In this document: positions 47,944 to 58,627 of the stretch, piece after piece
Numbering within the stretch: position 1 is the first letter of the stretch
Layout: every line of letters starts with the position of its first letter
Origin: Amaurobius ferox
Lineage: Eukaryota > Arthropoda > Arachnida > Araneae > Amaurobiidae
Reading direction: 5' to 3'
Assembly (NCBI GenBank): GCA_951213105.1
Contig: OX578147.1
Coordinates: forward strand, 123,783,642 to 123,847,641
Length of the DNA stretch: 64,000 nt
Made by a program: the position numbers and the translations under genes
The notes under the pieces: model-generated
The model's input: the letters and a program-made list of their open reading frames with translations, nothing else
Told to the model about the DNA's origin: nothing
Databases searched by the model: none

Positions 47944-48810
47944 TCAGTTTTGGGGGGAAATAGGTTTTTTAAGTTCAGCTAACATGCTAACAATTTGGAA
48001 TAACTGTTCAACGGGAGATTCGTCAGATTTGAAAATTTTGAGGATTTGCTTTAAGATATTTTGAACGTTGTTCAGGTCAAATATTTTGCCCATCTCTTTA
48101 TAAAATTCGAAGAGTTGTAAGAACAGATTAGAGGACTGTGGACCATTCTTTCCAGACTGCTCATGAGACGAATAATCTGCGGATTTTCCTATATCCGTCT
48201 TGTTATTCGTCCAAGCAGTCGGGGCAGAAGGGGCATTTTTAGTGGGAAGAGCTGGGAAATTATCATCATCAATATTGATGGGGGGGGGGGGGGGGTTAGG
48301 TTTAGATATTCTGTTAGCGGGCTCCTGGAACTTTTTACGGTTCCAGGGGTTTTGTGGGCAGTTTCTGAAGTTAGCGGGGTGGTTACCGTTGCAATTGGCC
48401 GGGGTTTCTAGGGACTTTTCGCACTCGCGAGTTTGATGGTTTTCGCCACATTTAAGGCAGCGGGGGGGAAGAGAACACTGGTCTGAGTGATGGTTAAAAC
48501 CCTGACAGTTGTAACACATCTTTATTCCGCGTGAAATGAAGTTTTTAACCTGAATTTGCATGCCTAATAAGCTATCAATTTCATAAATTTTATCCCAATT
48601 CTCGGTCGGCACAAGTCCGACCAAGAATATGGGGAGGAGAGCCCTATCGCTCCTACCGCGGAGCTGAGTTAATCTGTCAACTTGAAAACCTTTATTTAAA
48701 AGGGAAGTTTTGATATTGTCTACGTCATAGGCGCCGAGTTTTCAAAATCTCAGGGGGGGCACAATCCGATAAAGTTATGCAATAGATTTACAAGTCGATA
48801 AAGCTATAAC

Positions 48811-49079
48811 AACTTACAAGACCTGCTTGAAAAAAGCAAGCAAATGTCTGCTAGATGACTACAATTGTTGCGAGGCCATTATAAGCCCTACTTGAGGCCA
48901 AAAGATCAATATGCGCTCTTAACAACCGCCAAGAACGAACTACCCAACGAACGACAGTAGTGGTTGTTAAGCGTGCATACTGTTATTTTTGTCGAAAAAG
49001 GGGGCTAATAATGCCATCTAAGAAACTGCAGTCACCTAACTGACATATATATGCTTTCCTCGAGGAAATTGTGTAAGTT
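48811..49079. repeat. Long inverted repeat inside hAT copy 2
   Basis: Arms lie at 48811-48858 and 49031-49079 (aacttacaag ... gtcacctaactgacatat ... gtaagtt), equivalent to 20581-20857 in copy 1. The loop repeats the aacaaccgccaagaacgaac palindromic core. Confidence 0.75.
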
Positions 49080-49108
49080 ATTTTCTTACAAGCAGGAGTT
49101 TTGGAGTG

Positions 49109-49350
49109 AGATAATAGATTAAGTCACGGGGATTGTACTCAGAGGACCCGAGTTCGATTTCCGGTATTGTCTTAACTGTCCCCGTGTACGAACACGTTAA
49201 ATTTATGGGTTTGAAAGTCCTTTCGAGCGGTTGGCAGTAAAGAAAAGAGGGTCGGTCCCTGTGGATGTCGCCCTCACTGGGTTCCAGTTTAAGCGGTTTA
49301 AACAGATATCTTACACCTTCGGGTAGGTCGGACGGCCTGGGTCGAAAGAA
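49109..49350 (+). mobile_element. Older SINE subfamily carried inside hAT copy 2
   Basis: The head gagtgagataatagattaag is followed by the B-box-like gagttcgatttcc at about 49151-49163, a body word acgttaaatttatgggtt, and a tail ggtaggtcggacggcctggg ending cgaaagaacg. It is in the same place and orientation relative to the hAT ends as 20351-20557. Confidence 0.75.
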
Positions 49351-52165
49351 CGAAATCAGCAGTTTTATTTATTGTACGATAAATATTTTTAATCTTTTTA
49401 GGCATACCCCACTCTAATTTACCATTTATAAAACATGAACTTTTTGACTCCTGAACTCACTCCCTTTTTGACGTACCAGATGACATCGTCAACTGATTGC
49501 ATTTTCTCCCTTCGAGGAGCAATTAAGTATTGAAAGTGAGGGGGGGGGGGGGCTACTAGTGCGTGTAGCGTTGCCACCGATAGAGGTAACGTTTGCAGTC
49601 CCCCTAGCAAGAATCCGTCACATTATACTTTTCAACATTTTGTTGATTACCCATACCAGACCCAGATATGGTCGGTGGGATCTCTATAGAGATTTCCCGA
49701 TGGGCCGGGGCCTTTGCATTTAATTTTTTCCATAATGCGTACGATGGGCCTAAAGGGGCGATCATGCCCTGTTTTTCTTGGGCCAATGTCGGAGCTAGTA
49801 TCCGGGCCTGCACCACACCCACTGGGAGTAAAAATTACAAAGTTTCAAAACAATAAAATTAAAAACAGTAGTTATGGTATGTAACGAAACTTTAAGATTT
49901 TGTTACATATAAACTTATATGAATCTGGATGCCTATCCCGTCATGTGAGCAAGATATGTGAAAATAAGTTTTATTAAGAAAACATAAACGTGTAAATGAA
50001 AGGCTTTTAGAGCACTAACAGGACTAGCGGCACTTTTTGCCAAACTGGGATTTTTCCATCAAATAACACTTAAATGTATGCAGCAATTTCTGGAAAAATC
50101 CTATTTTTGTTAAAATTATAGCGTCATGTTTCACCAATCCCTTTAAATGAAAGATCTAATATAGTTATATTATTTAATTAAAAATCACACATATCAGTAT
50201 AATTTCATAGAATCCGATGCGCAGAGCCATTATAACATATATACTTACCAGTGTTGCTCTTAAATCAAAATCTGCATCTTTAATATAATATGTAGGTCTT
50301 TCAGCAGTTTGGGAATTTCTCGCGCAAAAAGAAATTTTTGCTGTTTTAATTTAAATTTATCCATGAGAAATAAGTATGTTTATATTTAATTACAAATTGA
50401 AATCTAACCTTAACGAATAGCACAAACATATTGCGTTCTTTTTTCATCATAGACCAAAATGAAACCTTTATTAAAAGAACCAAAGCATCACACTGCCTTC
50501 AACACCACAATCACAAACATCACTCATCTGAGATCACACCAGTTGAACATATGCCAAGTCCTGCTACAAAAAGCAACCATTTTTCCTAAGAGTCCGATAT
50601 TTTCCATTTACTCATAATTTATAGTTCTAGCTTTCTGGTTGGTTTCAAATGACTTTGGGCGGTTAGCTGCTAAACGTCCGGCGCTCACCAAGAATAAAAA
50701 TACCCGCGGGGTTTGCAGCTTCAAACGGAATGGATGCCACCTGTAAAGACGGCACTGTACTGGTATATAGAATCGAGGAGTAATTACAGATAAGATCTCA
50801 TTAGGTAGACCAAATAAGTCATCTTTACTTCGTGGTTATCATTTATAGTTGTTACTGTAGGGAGACAACTATTTTTTGGAAATGACAATCCCATGACTGT
50901 AAATATTCTGTATCTCTTTGAATTAGGTGGTCAGTCGTAAAAGTTATGGTAACCAGATGTTTTTGTCATTAGTGAAAACATGTCTCCTGGGAGAAAAGAG
51001 GAGCTTGGTTTGTGTGCGGTATAGTTTACGGCTCTATGGTAAGGAAGTAGAGAAGAAGACTGAACTGAAATGTGACATTTACGTTGATAATATTTTCTTT
51101 CAATTATTTTTATGTTTAAAAAATTTCATTTTCTGGTATTTAGTAAAATATGAAATTAGAAATTTTTTTTGAAATTTCCCAGAGGGGGCAAAGCCCCCTC
51201 TGAAAAAGTTCAGCGGGGGCTCGTGCCCCTGTGCCCCCCCGTAGTCGGCGCCTATGGTCTACGTTTGCATTAGCAGGGAGTCCTTTAATAATTACTTTTT
51301 TTGGGCGATCTTTTTTCAGGTTAAGAGAGCTGAAGGGGATTTTTCTTTGGGTCAGGTAACTCTGCAGCTTCCTGAAGTCCTCAACGGACCCAGGAGTCAG
51401 CCTAATCACCCTTCCCGAAAGAAAGCCTTGGATTTTATTGCTAAGAATATTATTATTTAGGTCCTCTATGAGGGCTCCCCAATCACTTGAGGAGTCCACA
51501 TAGAAGGACGAGACCCTTTCTTTAGCAGGGGGGGGGGGGGAGCTAACAGTCATTTCGACCGCGTCACAATTAAGAGCTTGAAATTGATTTCCTACAGGGA
51601 CCGGCTCTCTAGGAGTGCTATCCGCGGTATCCTCATTTCTTTTAAGCTTTTTGCTGGGAGCCTGATATTTGAATCCTTCAATTTTGCTAAAGTAATTATG
51701 CTTGAAATTTAGGAAAATTTCCTCTTCCGATTTAGAATCGCTTTCCCTAAGCAGGGTGGAGATGCTATCGTAAGTACCGAGTTTTTTAAGACTATCAAGA
51801 AAGGGACCGATGGCCAACGAGGAACATTCAGAAATAATACCTGTAAGTAGTTTCTTTAACTGCATGGCGCCTTCAAAGGATATGTCATTCTCTTCTAATT
51901 CTTTCTCCAGCTTGCGGATGACGAAGTCAGCGGCTCTGAAGTAGGCTAGTATTTCTTGGATCACAGGACTGGAGAAGCTTCCTCCTCTTGATTTCACCCA
52001 TTTGGAGTAGGAATCGGCATAAGTAGCAGCAGATATGAATTCTTTAAAGTCAACCTTGGCAGCGTCAGATGTCTTTTGGTCGTGGATATCCATGGTTTCA
52101 GCCCAGCTGGTCGAATTCGTAGTCTTGGAGTTCGAAGAATAAACGGTACTTACACCCTCTGCCAT

Positions 52166-52365
52166 GTTGAACGCCTAAGCAGAACAAGCATGGACAAACA
52201 AGTGTAGCACGTGGTAGTCAGGAGCACGTGGTAAGCAGGAGCGGAGCACTAGACGACCGTACACCCAATCTAATATACCTACAAGTTGGATACTAAGCAG
52301 GCGATTTCCTTTCCATGACGTCACATATAAACAAGCTGTAATCGAGAATCGGAACAAACAAATTT
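52166..52365 (-). promoter_or_regulatory. LINE 5' UTR / promoter region, head-to-head with PCCB
   Basis: The roughly 200 bp upstream of LINE ORF1 include a CRE-type TGACGTCA (52316-52323) and cacgtgctcc-type E-box words (cacgtg at about 52209 and 52227). The PCCB start codon lies about 200 bp further along on the opposite strand. The exact 5' end of the LINE is not visible. Promoter activity is inferred, as Jockey-type LINEs carry internal 5' promoters. Confidence 0.4.
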
Positions 52366-52563
52366 TCTGAATTACTTTCGAATGTATTCGATTATTCTGT
52401 TTAGTTTCTGGAATTCCTCATTTAAGATTTTGGATTTTATTACAATTTTTAACAAATATTTGTAGAAAATCCTAGGCAAACAGTATATATTAAAGCATAA
52501 ATTCTTTCGGGATAATTGACTAAAAACTTCTCCGTGATTCTGTTAAAATTTATAAACTTGAAC

Positions 52564-52740
52564 ATGTATTCTCATTTATTAAAAATTCGTAGATATGTAT
52601 CCAACTATTCTTTTAATAAGCAATTAAGTGCAAGGTATAGTGTATTTCATACACTTAATGTTAAAAATCAAATTGAGGAGAGGAGAAAGAAAGCGATTGT
52701 GGGAGGTGGAGATAAAAGAATTGAAGCTCAGCATAAGAAG
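52564..52740 (+). CDS. PCCB: PCCB exon 1: propionyl-CoA carboxylase beta chain, mitochondrial
   Basis: The exon encodes 59 residues from ATG 52564 to a donor AAG|GTTTGT at 52740/52741 (phase 0). Residues 1-26 (MYSHLLKIRRYVSNYSFNKQ...) are rich in Arg, Lys, Ser and Tyr and have no acidic residue, as expected of a mitochondrial import signal. Residues 35-59 (NQIEERRKKAIVGGGDKRIE then AQHKK) match the N-terminus of the carboxyltransferase beta subunit. The enzyme converts propionyl-CoA to D-methylmalonyl-CoA in the matrix, with the biotinylated alpha chain PCCA, in odd-chain fatty acid and branched amino acid breakdown. The frame is open upstream to 52516, but only from a TTG, so 52564 is the supported start. 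A LINE lies about 200 bp upstream on the other strand. Confidence 0.93.
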
Positions 52741-52916
52741 GTTTGTGCATTGTAATAAATTGCTTATCAAAATTTTGCTCCAATGATGTAATTAAGAATG
52801 CATGTGTTTATTTAATTTTCTTTTCAATTTTTTAATGTTATTAAAATCCAATTTTTCTAAAAATTTACATATTTTTATGTTCCCACCTTAGATACTGTCA
52901 CTGTGTTTAAAGTATG

Positions 52917-52997
52917 CCTATTATTACGTTAAAGAGTGTTGAAGACCCAGACCACATGACCAACCCTAAGGCTTATGGCAAACCCCTATTATTACGT
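52917..52997 (-). mobile_element. Tail-only SINE fragment with 13-bp target duplication
   Basis: The insert of about 55 bp (52930-52984) contains gttgaagacccagaccacat, the SINE 3' tail in minus orientation. It is flanked by perfect cctattattacgt at 52917-52929 and 52985-52997. Head and body are absent. It lies in PCCB intron 1. Confidence 0.75.
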
Positions 52998-54629
52998 GTT
53001 ATGTTACCCCTATTATTACTTGTCACATTTAAAAATGTCATAAGAAAGTCCCGTATATCCTCTCAATTCTGCAAAATTAACTTATGTCGAAAGTTTCACC
53101 AACTGAATATGCAATTTCCACTTTTTATAAATAAGTTTAATAAATCATGAAAAATAACTTCTTTTTTAAAAATTAGATTACACAGTCATTGATTTCTTCG
53201 CAAGCAACTCCGTAACAATTTTTTTATATTTCATTACTTTAAAGAAAGAAAATCAATATAAAAAGTTAATATCCAATAGTAGACACTAGAAGTAATGTCT
53301 AATATGAAATTTATATTTTTAGCAACTATGCTCTTAAGTATCAAGTATAGTGTTTTAAAGTGGGCGAACAAGATAATCTTGTATAAGTTGTATAACATTA
53401 TAAATAATTAATTGTGATTGTCATAAAGTGGACTGTAAGGAAAATTAAGCATCCTAAAATAAAATATACACTTGGCATATGGTTCCCCAAAAATTTATGA
53501 CTTGATTAAATATGTACAGTGCCTACTGTTTATAAGAATCAGTGGTCTATAAAAATAAAAACAACAGAAACAAACACAAACTCTGTTTTAGCATACTAAA
53601 ATTTCTTCTGTAAGGAATCAATATGTTTCTTTTTAACAATCAGTTTTCAAGCCAAAGTTTTTCATTTAACAAGTTTTAGTCTTTTGTTAGAAAAAATTAC
53701 TGATAAGCAACTAGGTGTTTTTGGTTATGTGCTTGAATAAGATTCATAGAGTTTAGTTAAACATTTCAAGTTTTGCTAGTAGAAACATCATGTCACAAAA
53801 GAGAAAAACCCTTAGTTTTCTTGAAACGAAAATTTTGCTTAAAAATATGATTCTCTTCTGTGCAGCCAAAGCTCCCTCTGTGCAGCTGCATCTGCATTAG
53901 AAATTATGCAGCCAACATTATGTAAAATTTAAAAGGCAGAAAGGATATTTTGATGACTAATTGCAATTTTCAAAGAAAATGGAACAAAAGGATGTCTAGG
54001 AAGTACTTTTACTGTGCTGTGTTACTTTGTGTGGTTAAAAATATTGATAGACTGAAAAATACTCCTATCAATATTTTTAAGTTGCAAGGGTTAGTTTATA
54101 AAGAAATATTTTTGGATGCAAAAGTAGATTTACAAATTTATTAATATTGTACTTGTATACATGCATATCATTTAAATATTTTAAAACTATGTATTGCAGT
54201 TACTGTTTACTATAGAAGAAAAGCATTTAAAACATTTCCGTGCTTAATAATCAACTGCTTATGAGAATTCAAAACGAGTGAAGCAAACATGATGCTCATA
54301 AATAACAGCCACTGTAGTACTTAAAAAATTCTAGATAAATTTAGAGGCTATTTTAGTATTGTGGTAACCCTTTTTAAGTAATATTTGTACAGTTAAAGTA
54401 ACAGATGTTTCTAGAAATCAGCCACAAAAGGCATCCCTTCATTAGCAGGAGGACCATACATATCTCGTCATACCTAATAGAGATACATTTTTATCCAATT
54501 CCTTTTAATAAAAATTAATTTTTTTTAAATACAAGGATTTTTCTCAACATCTAAACTGCTGAAATATTTTAAATACAGGAAATAACTAAGGCAAAAAAAT
54601 ACCTAATTGGGTTATTTCAAGTGAAGTCA

Positions 54630-56016
54630 ACAAAAGCTAGGGTTGCACCGAATACCATATTTTGCCGAATACCGAATACCGAATATTCGGTTAAAATTCT
54701 AACCGAATATTCGGCCGAATACCGAATATTCGGTTAAATTTTTTTAAAGGTAATTTTTCTATTTTATGCCAATTTAAAATAGAAAATGTTTCTATTTTGT
54801 GCCTTTTTTAAATGCATTTAAATTTAACATCCTAAATTTGTTTGCATTTACATTAAGTATAATTATTAATTTAAAATAAATAAAAAATGAAATAAATCAT
54901 TTCAAAAGCAAATTAATATAGTACTTAATTTGTTTTATGTTTATCTGCATAAATTGATAATTGATAGTTAGATTCTGATATGTGATAATCATGGCTTCAT
55001 GTTATGTTATGTTATAGAGAATCTTGCATTTACCTTACATGCAAATACAAACCCAAGTTGCTTAAAATATCATTACAAATTAGAATTACAATTTATTCAA
55101 GTGAATTTTTGCTATCTTAGTCTCTTCTGTAATGTAATTAATAAATAATTTTATCAGAATTGAAACTGAGCAGTCAAATTCAAACATAGTCAAATCATTT
55201 TTCTTTTTAAAGTGCAAAGGATACATTGCCAGAATGTCTAGCCATTCTTTTTTAAGTTGTTGTTACAACAAACTACAACAGAGTAGACACTGATAGATAA
55301 CTAAACAGTTACACCCTGTGACAAAAGACTCAACAAAGTAATCTTCTCTTTAGAAATCATGAAAGAAATTAGAAGGGTTAACTACACACATAGAGAGAAA
55401 TTCTTTGGTTATCTTACTTGACACATTTTAATGGATACAAAAGAACACCTATGGCATCCGGCATCCTCAGTATTTTCTCTATCTCTATCGAAATTAAAAT
55501 ACTGCAAAATTGAATATTCATCAAATTGGTTTTTTTTATATATTAATCACCTTCACCTTTTTTTAATATTGGTGAAATGATAATTGATTGTTTTTAGCTG
55601 CATATTTTATAAAAAATTAACCGTTATATTTTTGAACACGTAATATTATGAGTTTTATTTTCTGGTTACTGCTTCATATTTAAACGAGTTAGTAAGGTTA
55701 ACGTGTGATAAGATTTAAGAAAAATTGAAAAAACAACAGAATTTAATATCAGATTGTTTACTTTTACATTAAAATTATTTTAAATACGATAATATTGGTA
55801 AGTAACAATTTGAACTAATTTTGCACTATGATACTATAACTTTCATTCATTGTATAAAAAAATGTGCTTTACCAATTATCGAATGTTTAAAATTTTTCTT
55901 ACTATTCGGTTTGGCCGAATATTAAAGTATTCGGCCGAACCGAATATTCGGTTTGACTGCCGAATAGGCAGTATACCGAATACCAACCGAATATTCGGTG
56001 CAACCCTAACAAAAGC
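54630..56016. mobile_element. hAT-type non-autonomous element, 1371 bp, in PCCB intron 1
   Basis: The element spans 54638-56008, with ends tagggttgcaccgaata and tattcggtgcaaccctain inverted orientation, and a perfect 8-bp duplication acaaaagc at 54630-54637 and 56009-56016. Both end regions are stacked palindromes of ccgaata and tattcgg units (54650-54735 and 55905-55998). The AT-rich interior has no transposase frame. Confidence 0.9.
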
Positions 56017-56525
56017 CATACATTTCAATACATTTTTTATTTTTCTTTCCTGTGACAGATACTATCAAAATATGTGCAGTGAATTTTTTCAGAATTTTTT
56101 ATTCATAGAATTAGCAGGTTAATGTGAAATTATGGGAAAATATACGACATTGTGAAAGATGCTATGGATTCTCATTTTCTTCAATAATTTATTTATTGAC
56201 ATGTCAACATAATTTTGGTATCGGTATCATAATTTTGGATAAGAAATTAGAGATGGGACACTTGAAGAATTCTGAAATTATTTATTGATTATGAATCATT
56301 TGTAGATTTTGTTTTTGTCTCTATGCAGAAGTGTTTAATATATATGAAAGTTAAGAGTTTGATTAAGATAGAATTATAAAAATATACTTATAAAGAATAA
56401 CTGAAAGTGTCCTATTTCTCCCTTAATATTTAAGAATAGCATACAGAAGTGTTTTGTTTATTTTTTGATTTTGTGCACAGCTTTTCTTGTTTTATTTTTA
56501 TTAAATAATACTTTGATTTTAATAG

Positions 56526-56639
56526 GGAAAATTAACTGCCCGTGAAAGGATTCAGTTATTGATGGATGTGGGAACTTTTGTTGAATATGATATGCTTATG
56601 GAGCATACCTGTACCGATTTTGGAATGGAAAAGGAGAAA
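56526..56639 (+). CDS. PCCB: PCCB exon 2
   Basis: The exon is 114 bases (38 codons), between acceptor TTTTAATAG at 56525 and donor AAA|GTTTGT at 56639/56640, phase 0 on both sides. The peptide starts [18 protein letters not shown], then [20 protein letters not shown]. It continues directly from exon 1 and matches the conserved start of the acyl-CoA carboxyltransferase N-terminal domain (GKLTARERI...LLDPGSF in relatives). The donor resembles that of exon 1. Confidence 0.93.
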
Positions 56640-56729
56640 GTTTGTATTTTATTTTAATTATAAATACATTAATATACGTTTTAAAAATATTTATGTGTTC
56701 ATATAAAAAGCTCACTTATAAAATTACTG

Positions 56730-56798
56730 TATTTATACAAGTTGTTATTGTTGAGACCCAGACTGTCCGACCTACCAGAAAGGTGTATTTATACAAGT
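56730..56798 (-). mobile_element. Tail-only SINE fragment (43 bp) with 13-bp target duplication
   Basis: The insert 56743-56785 reads tgttattgttgagacccaga and on to ccagaaaggtg, the SINE 3' tail only. Perfect tatttatacaagt copies flank it at 56730-56742 and 56786-56798. Its truncation point (agaaaggtg) matches that of the third insert at about 24667. Confidence 0.9.
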
Positions 56799-57473
56799 GT
56801 AGATGTTTTCAGTATTTAATATTTATGAATATATGCACACAAATACAATGTGTAGAAGATGATTATATAAGGAAGGATAATGTATGATAGATTTATAATT
56901 CTTTCATACTGAAAAAACATGATCAGAATGGTTAAGTTTGTGATTTCTGTATGTTACTCTTGATTTCATTGCTTAAACTTTATATAATAGTCAGCTTTTG
57001 TGGTTTGTTTGTTTTCAAATATACTTGAAGCTTGATTGGAAAATAAATTAATTTTTGAGTGCTTCAAAGTCCTTAAAACGTAAATATAAATATTTGTTCA
57101 GACTGCTGTTTGAAAAAATATGTAAAGTAAAAACTTTGATTAGACAATATATGAATAAAAGTTTCAAAGGCAAAAAGGAGTCTTCTTTATCAGTATAGAC
57201 CAAAAATTATTGATCTGGCAGCACTTACCCTTCTGGGCTGGGTTATGTGATGCAGTGGCATCGTGAAGGGGGTCATATATCTCTTCCAGGTACCTGTAGG
57301 ATTGGAATCCATTGAATGTTGAAGAAATGATCTTTGAGGAAATTGCAAAACATTTGATTCCCCCTCCACCCCCACCCCTACCCCTCACACACACAGCTAT
57401 ATTTTTTACTGATGATACTACTGACTTGATATAACTATTTTTTGATAGATATGTTCTTGCCTTTTTTAGTACA

Positions 57474-58627
57474 TACAGTACAGGATCTATTATCCGGAAT
57501 GCTTGGGACTTCAGCCATTCTGGATAATGGGTTTTTCCATAATTCGGAACACTTTTTCTAAAACTTACTGGAATAGTCTCAAATGCCGTTATAGAAAATA
57601 ATTCATTTTAAAAACATACATGTATTAAATAAAGCTTTTCTACAATCTATATGAGAAATATACTTAAATTAACTAAAATGCAAATTACATGTATTAGTGT
57701 TTAAGAAAATTTTTGAAAGAAAAAAAAAATGTCTGCAAAAAGTTGATTATTCAGATTTTAAACCCCTGTATCCTAGGAAAACAATTAAGCAATATGTTGT
57801 AAATCGGAAACACTTGTTTAACACCTGTGTCACCCCTTCGGCATTATCATAGCAGACCACTGTAAAAAAAATCAAAACAAGCTGTTTTAATGTGGTTACA
57901 ATTTATTCATAATCAGTGCGTACAGTTAACAAAACGGGTAACTGGAAATGCCAAAGGTTAACTTTTATGTTAAGAATTTCAAAAATATGTGAAAATGAAA
58001 TCCATAAATTGAAAATTATAAACTTACTAGTACACAAGAAAAAAAAATTAAAAATCTCTGCAAATTTCTTTAGATTCCGTAGCTTTTTCCAAAAGCCCCA
58101 GTCATTTTGCAGTGAAAAATGTTATGATGTCACTTTACCACTACGAAGTCCTTGAGGCATCAAACGAACTCGCACCCATTCTAAAAATATAAATTTTTTA
58201 TATCATTTCACAAACAAACTGTTTTGTCATTCGTCGAAAGTATGTTTATCTGACATGGAACAAATATATCCACCATGGAGGCAGAGTTCACTTTTACCTC
58301 CACGATACTTGTAGTTTTCCTCTTCCGGAAATATTTTTAGCAACATTTCCGGTGTGGTAAGCTGTGGATTCAGCCAGACCTTTGTTTATGTCAGGATCGT
58401 AAACAGTTGAAGTGAGAAAATGTAGATTTCAACGTATTATTTTATAATTTTAATATTGCTAATTAAGGCAAAAAATCATTCGGTGGGATTTTATACAAAA
58501 AACCGCTATTTGGTGCAATTTTTGGCAAATAATTGAGTGTTGGCCCCAAATTTGGCATTATTTTGCCGCATTCCAGTTTTGAGAGAGTCCGGATATTGGA
58601 ACGCCGGATAAGAGGTTGCATACTGTA
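57474..58627. mobile_element. pogo/Tigger-like element, 1150 bp, TA target duplication
   Basis: The element spans 57476-58625. The left end cagtacaggatctattatccgg and the reverse complement of the right end, cagtatgcaacctcttatccgg, are matching inverted termini, each preceded by TA. TA duplication with CAGTA and TTATCCGG ends fits pogo/Tigger families. No intact transposase frame was seen; the + ORF at 57916-58155 lacks clear motifs. Confidence 0.65.

Larger units (their letters stand above)
48718..51264 (-). mobile_element. Non-autonomous hAT element, copy 2 (2531 bp), inside LINE ORF1
   Basis: The element spans 48726-51256, with ends cataggcgccga and tcggcgcctatg and a perfect 8-bp duplication gtctacgt at 48718-48725 and 51257-51264. 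It is the same family as 19183-20912 in opposite orientation. It carries the inverted-repeat block (48811-49079), the captured SINE (49109-49350), a middle of about 1.2 kb that differs from copy 1, and the shared segment cggggtttgcagcttcaaac (about 50707). No transposase ORF is present. The last 38 codons of the ORF at 51140-52165 are read from this element. Confidence 0.93.
47944..52165 (-). pseudogene. Non-LTR retrotransposon ORF1 (gag-like), split by a hAT element
   Basis: On the minus strand ORF1 starts at ATG 52165 (MAEGVSTVYSSNSKTTNSTS) and runs 303 codons to 51257. After the 2.5-kb insertion it continues in the same frame from 48717 to the stop at 47944 (257 codons). Without the insertion and one duplicated octamer it would be 560 residues with no other break. 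Domains: a charged N-terminal half; a PRE_C2HC-like segment around VIIKGLPANANVD at the break; zinc knuckles CYNCQGFNHHSDQC and CLKCGENHQTREC, and a third, partial one; then a Pro-rich linker with P runs and a helical C-terminus. This order is typical of Jockey-clade ORF1 nucleic-acid-binding proteins. No ORF2 follows, so the copy is 3'-deleted or of ORF1-only type. Confidence 0.9.
52741..56525 (+). other. PCCB: PCCB intron 1
   Basis: The 3785-bp intron starts GTTTGT and ends TTTTAATAG. It contains a tail-only SINE (52930-52984) and a hAT-type element (54638-56008). Other parts are AT-rich, with no further exon recognised; the protein sequence is continuous across the junction ([11 protein letters not shown]). 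Confidence 0.9.

Noticed and set aside
48163..48436. Plus-strand Gly-rich ORFs
   Set aside because: They are antisense shadows of the Pro-rich part of LINE ORF1 and the poly-C run.
52516..52563. Upstream extension of PCCB exon 1
   Set aside because: The frame is open but begins with TTG; the first ATG is 52564, and the peptide after it already looks like a mitochondrial signal.
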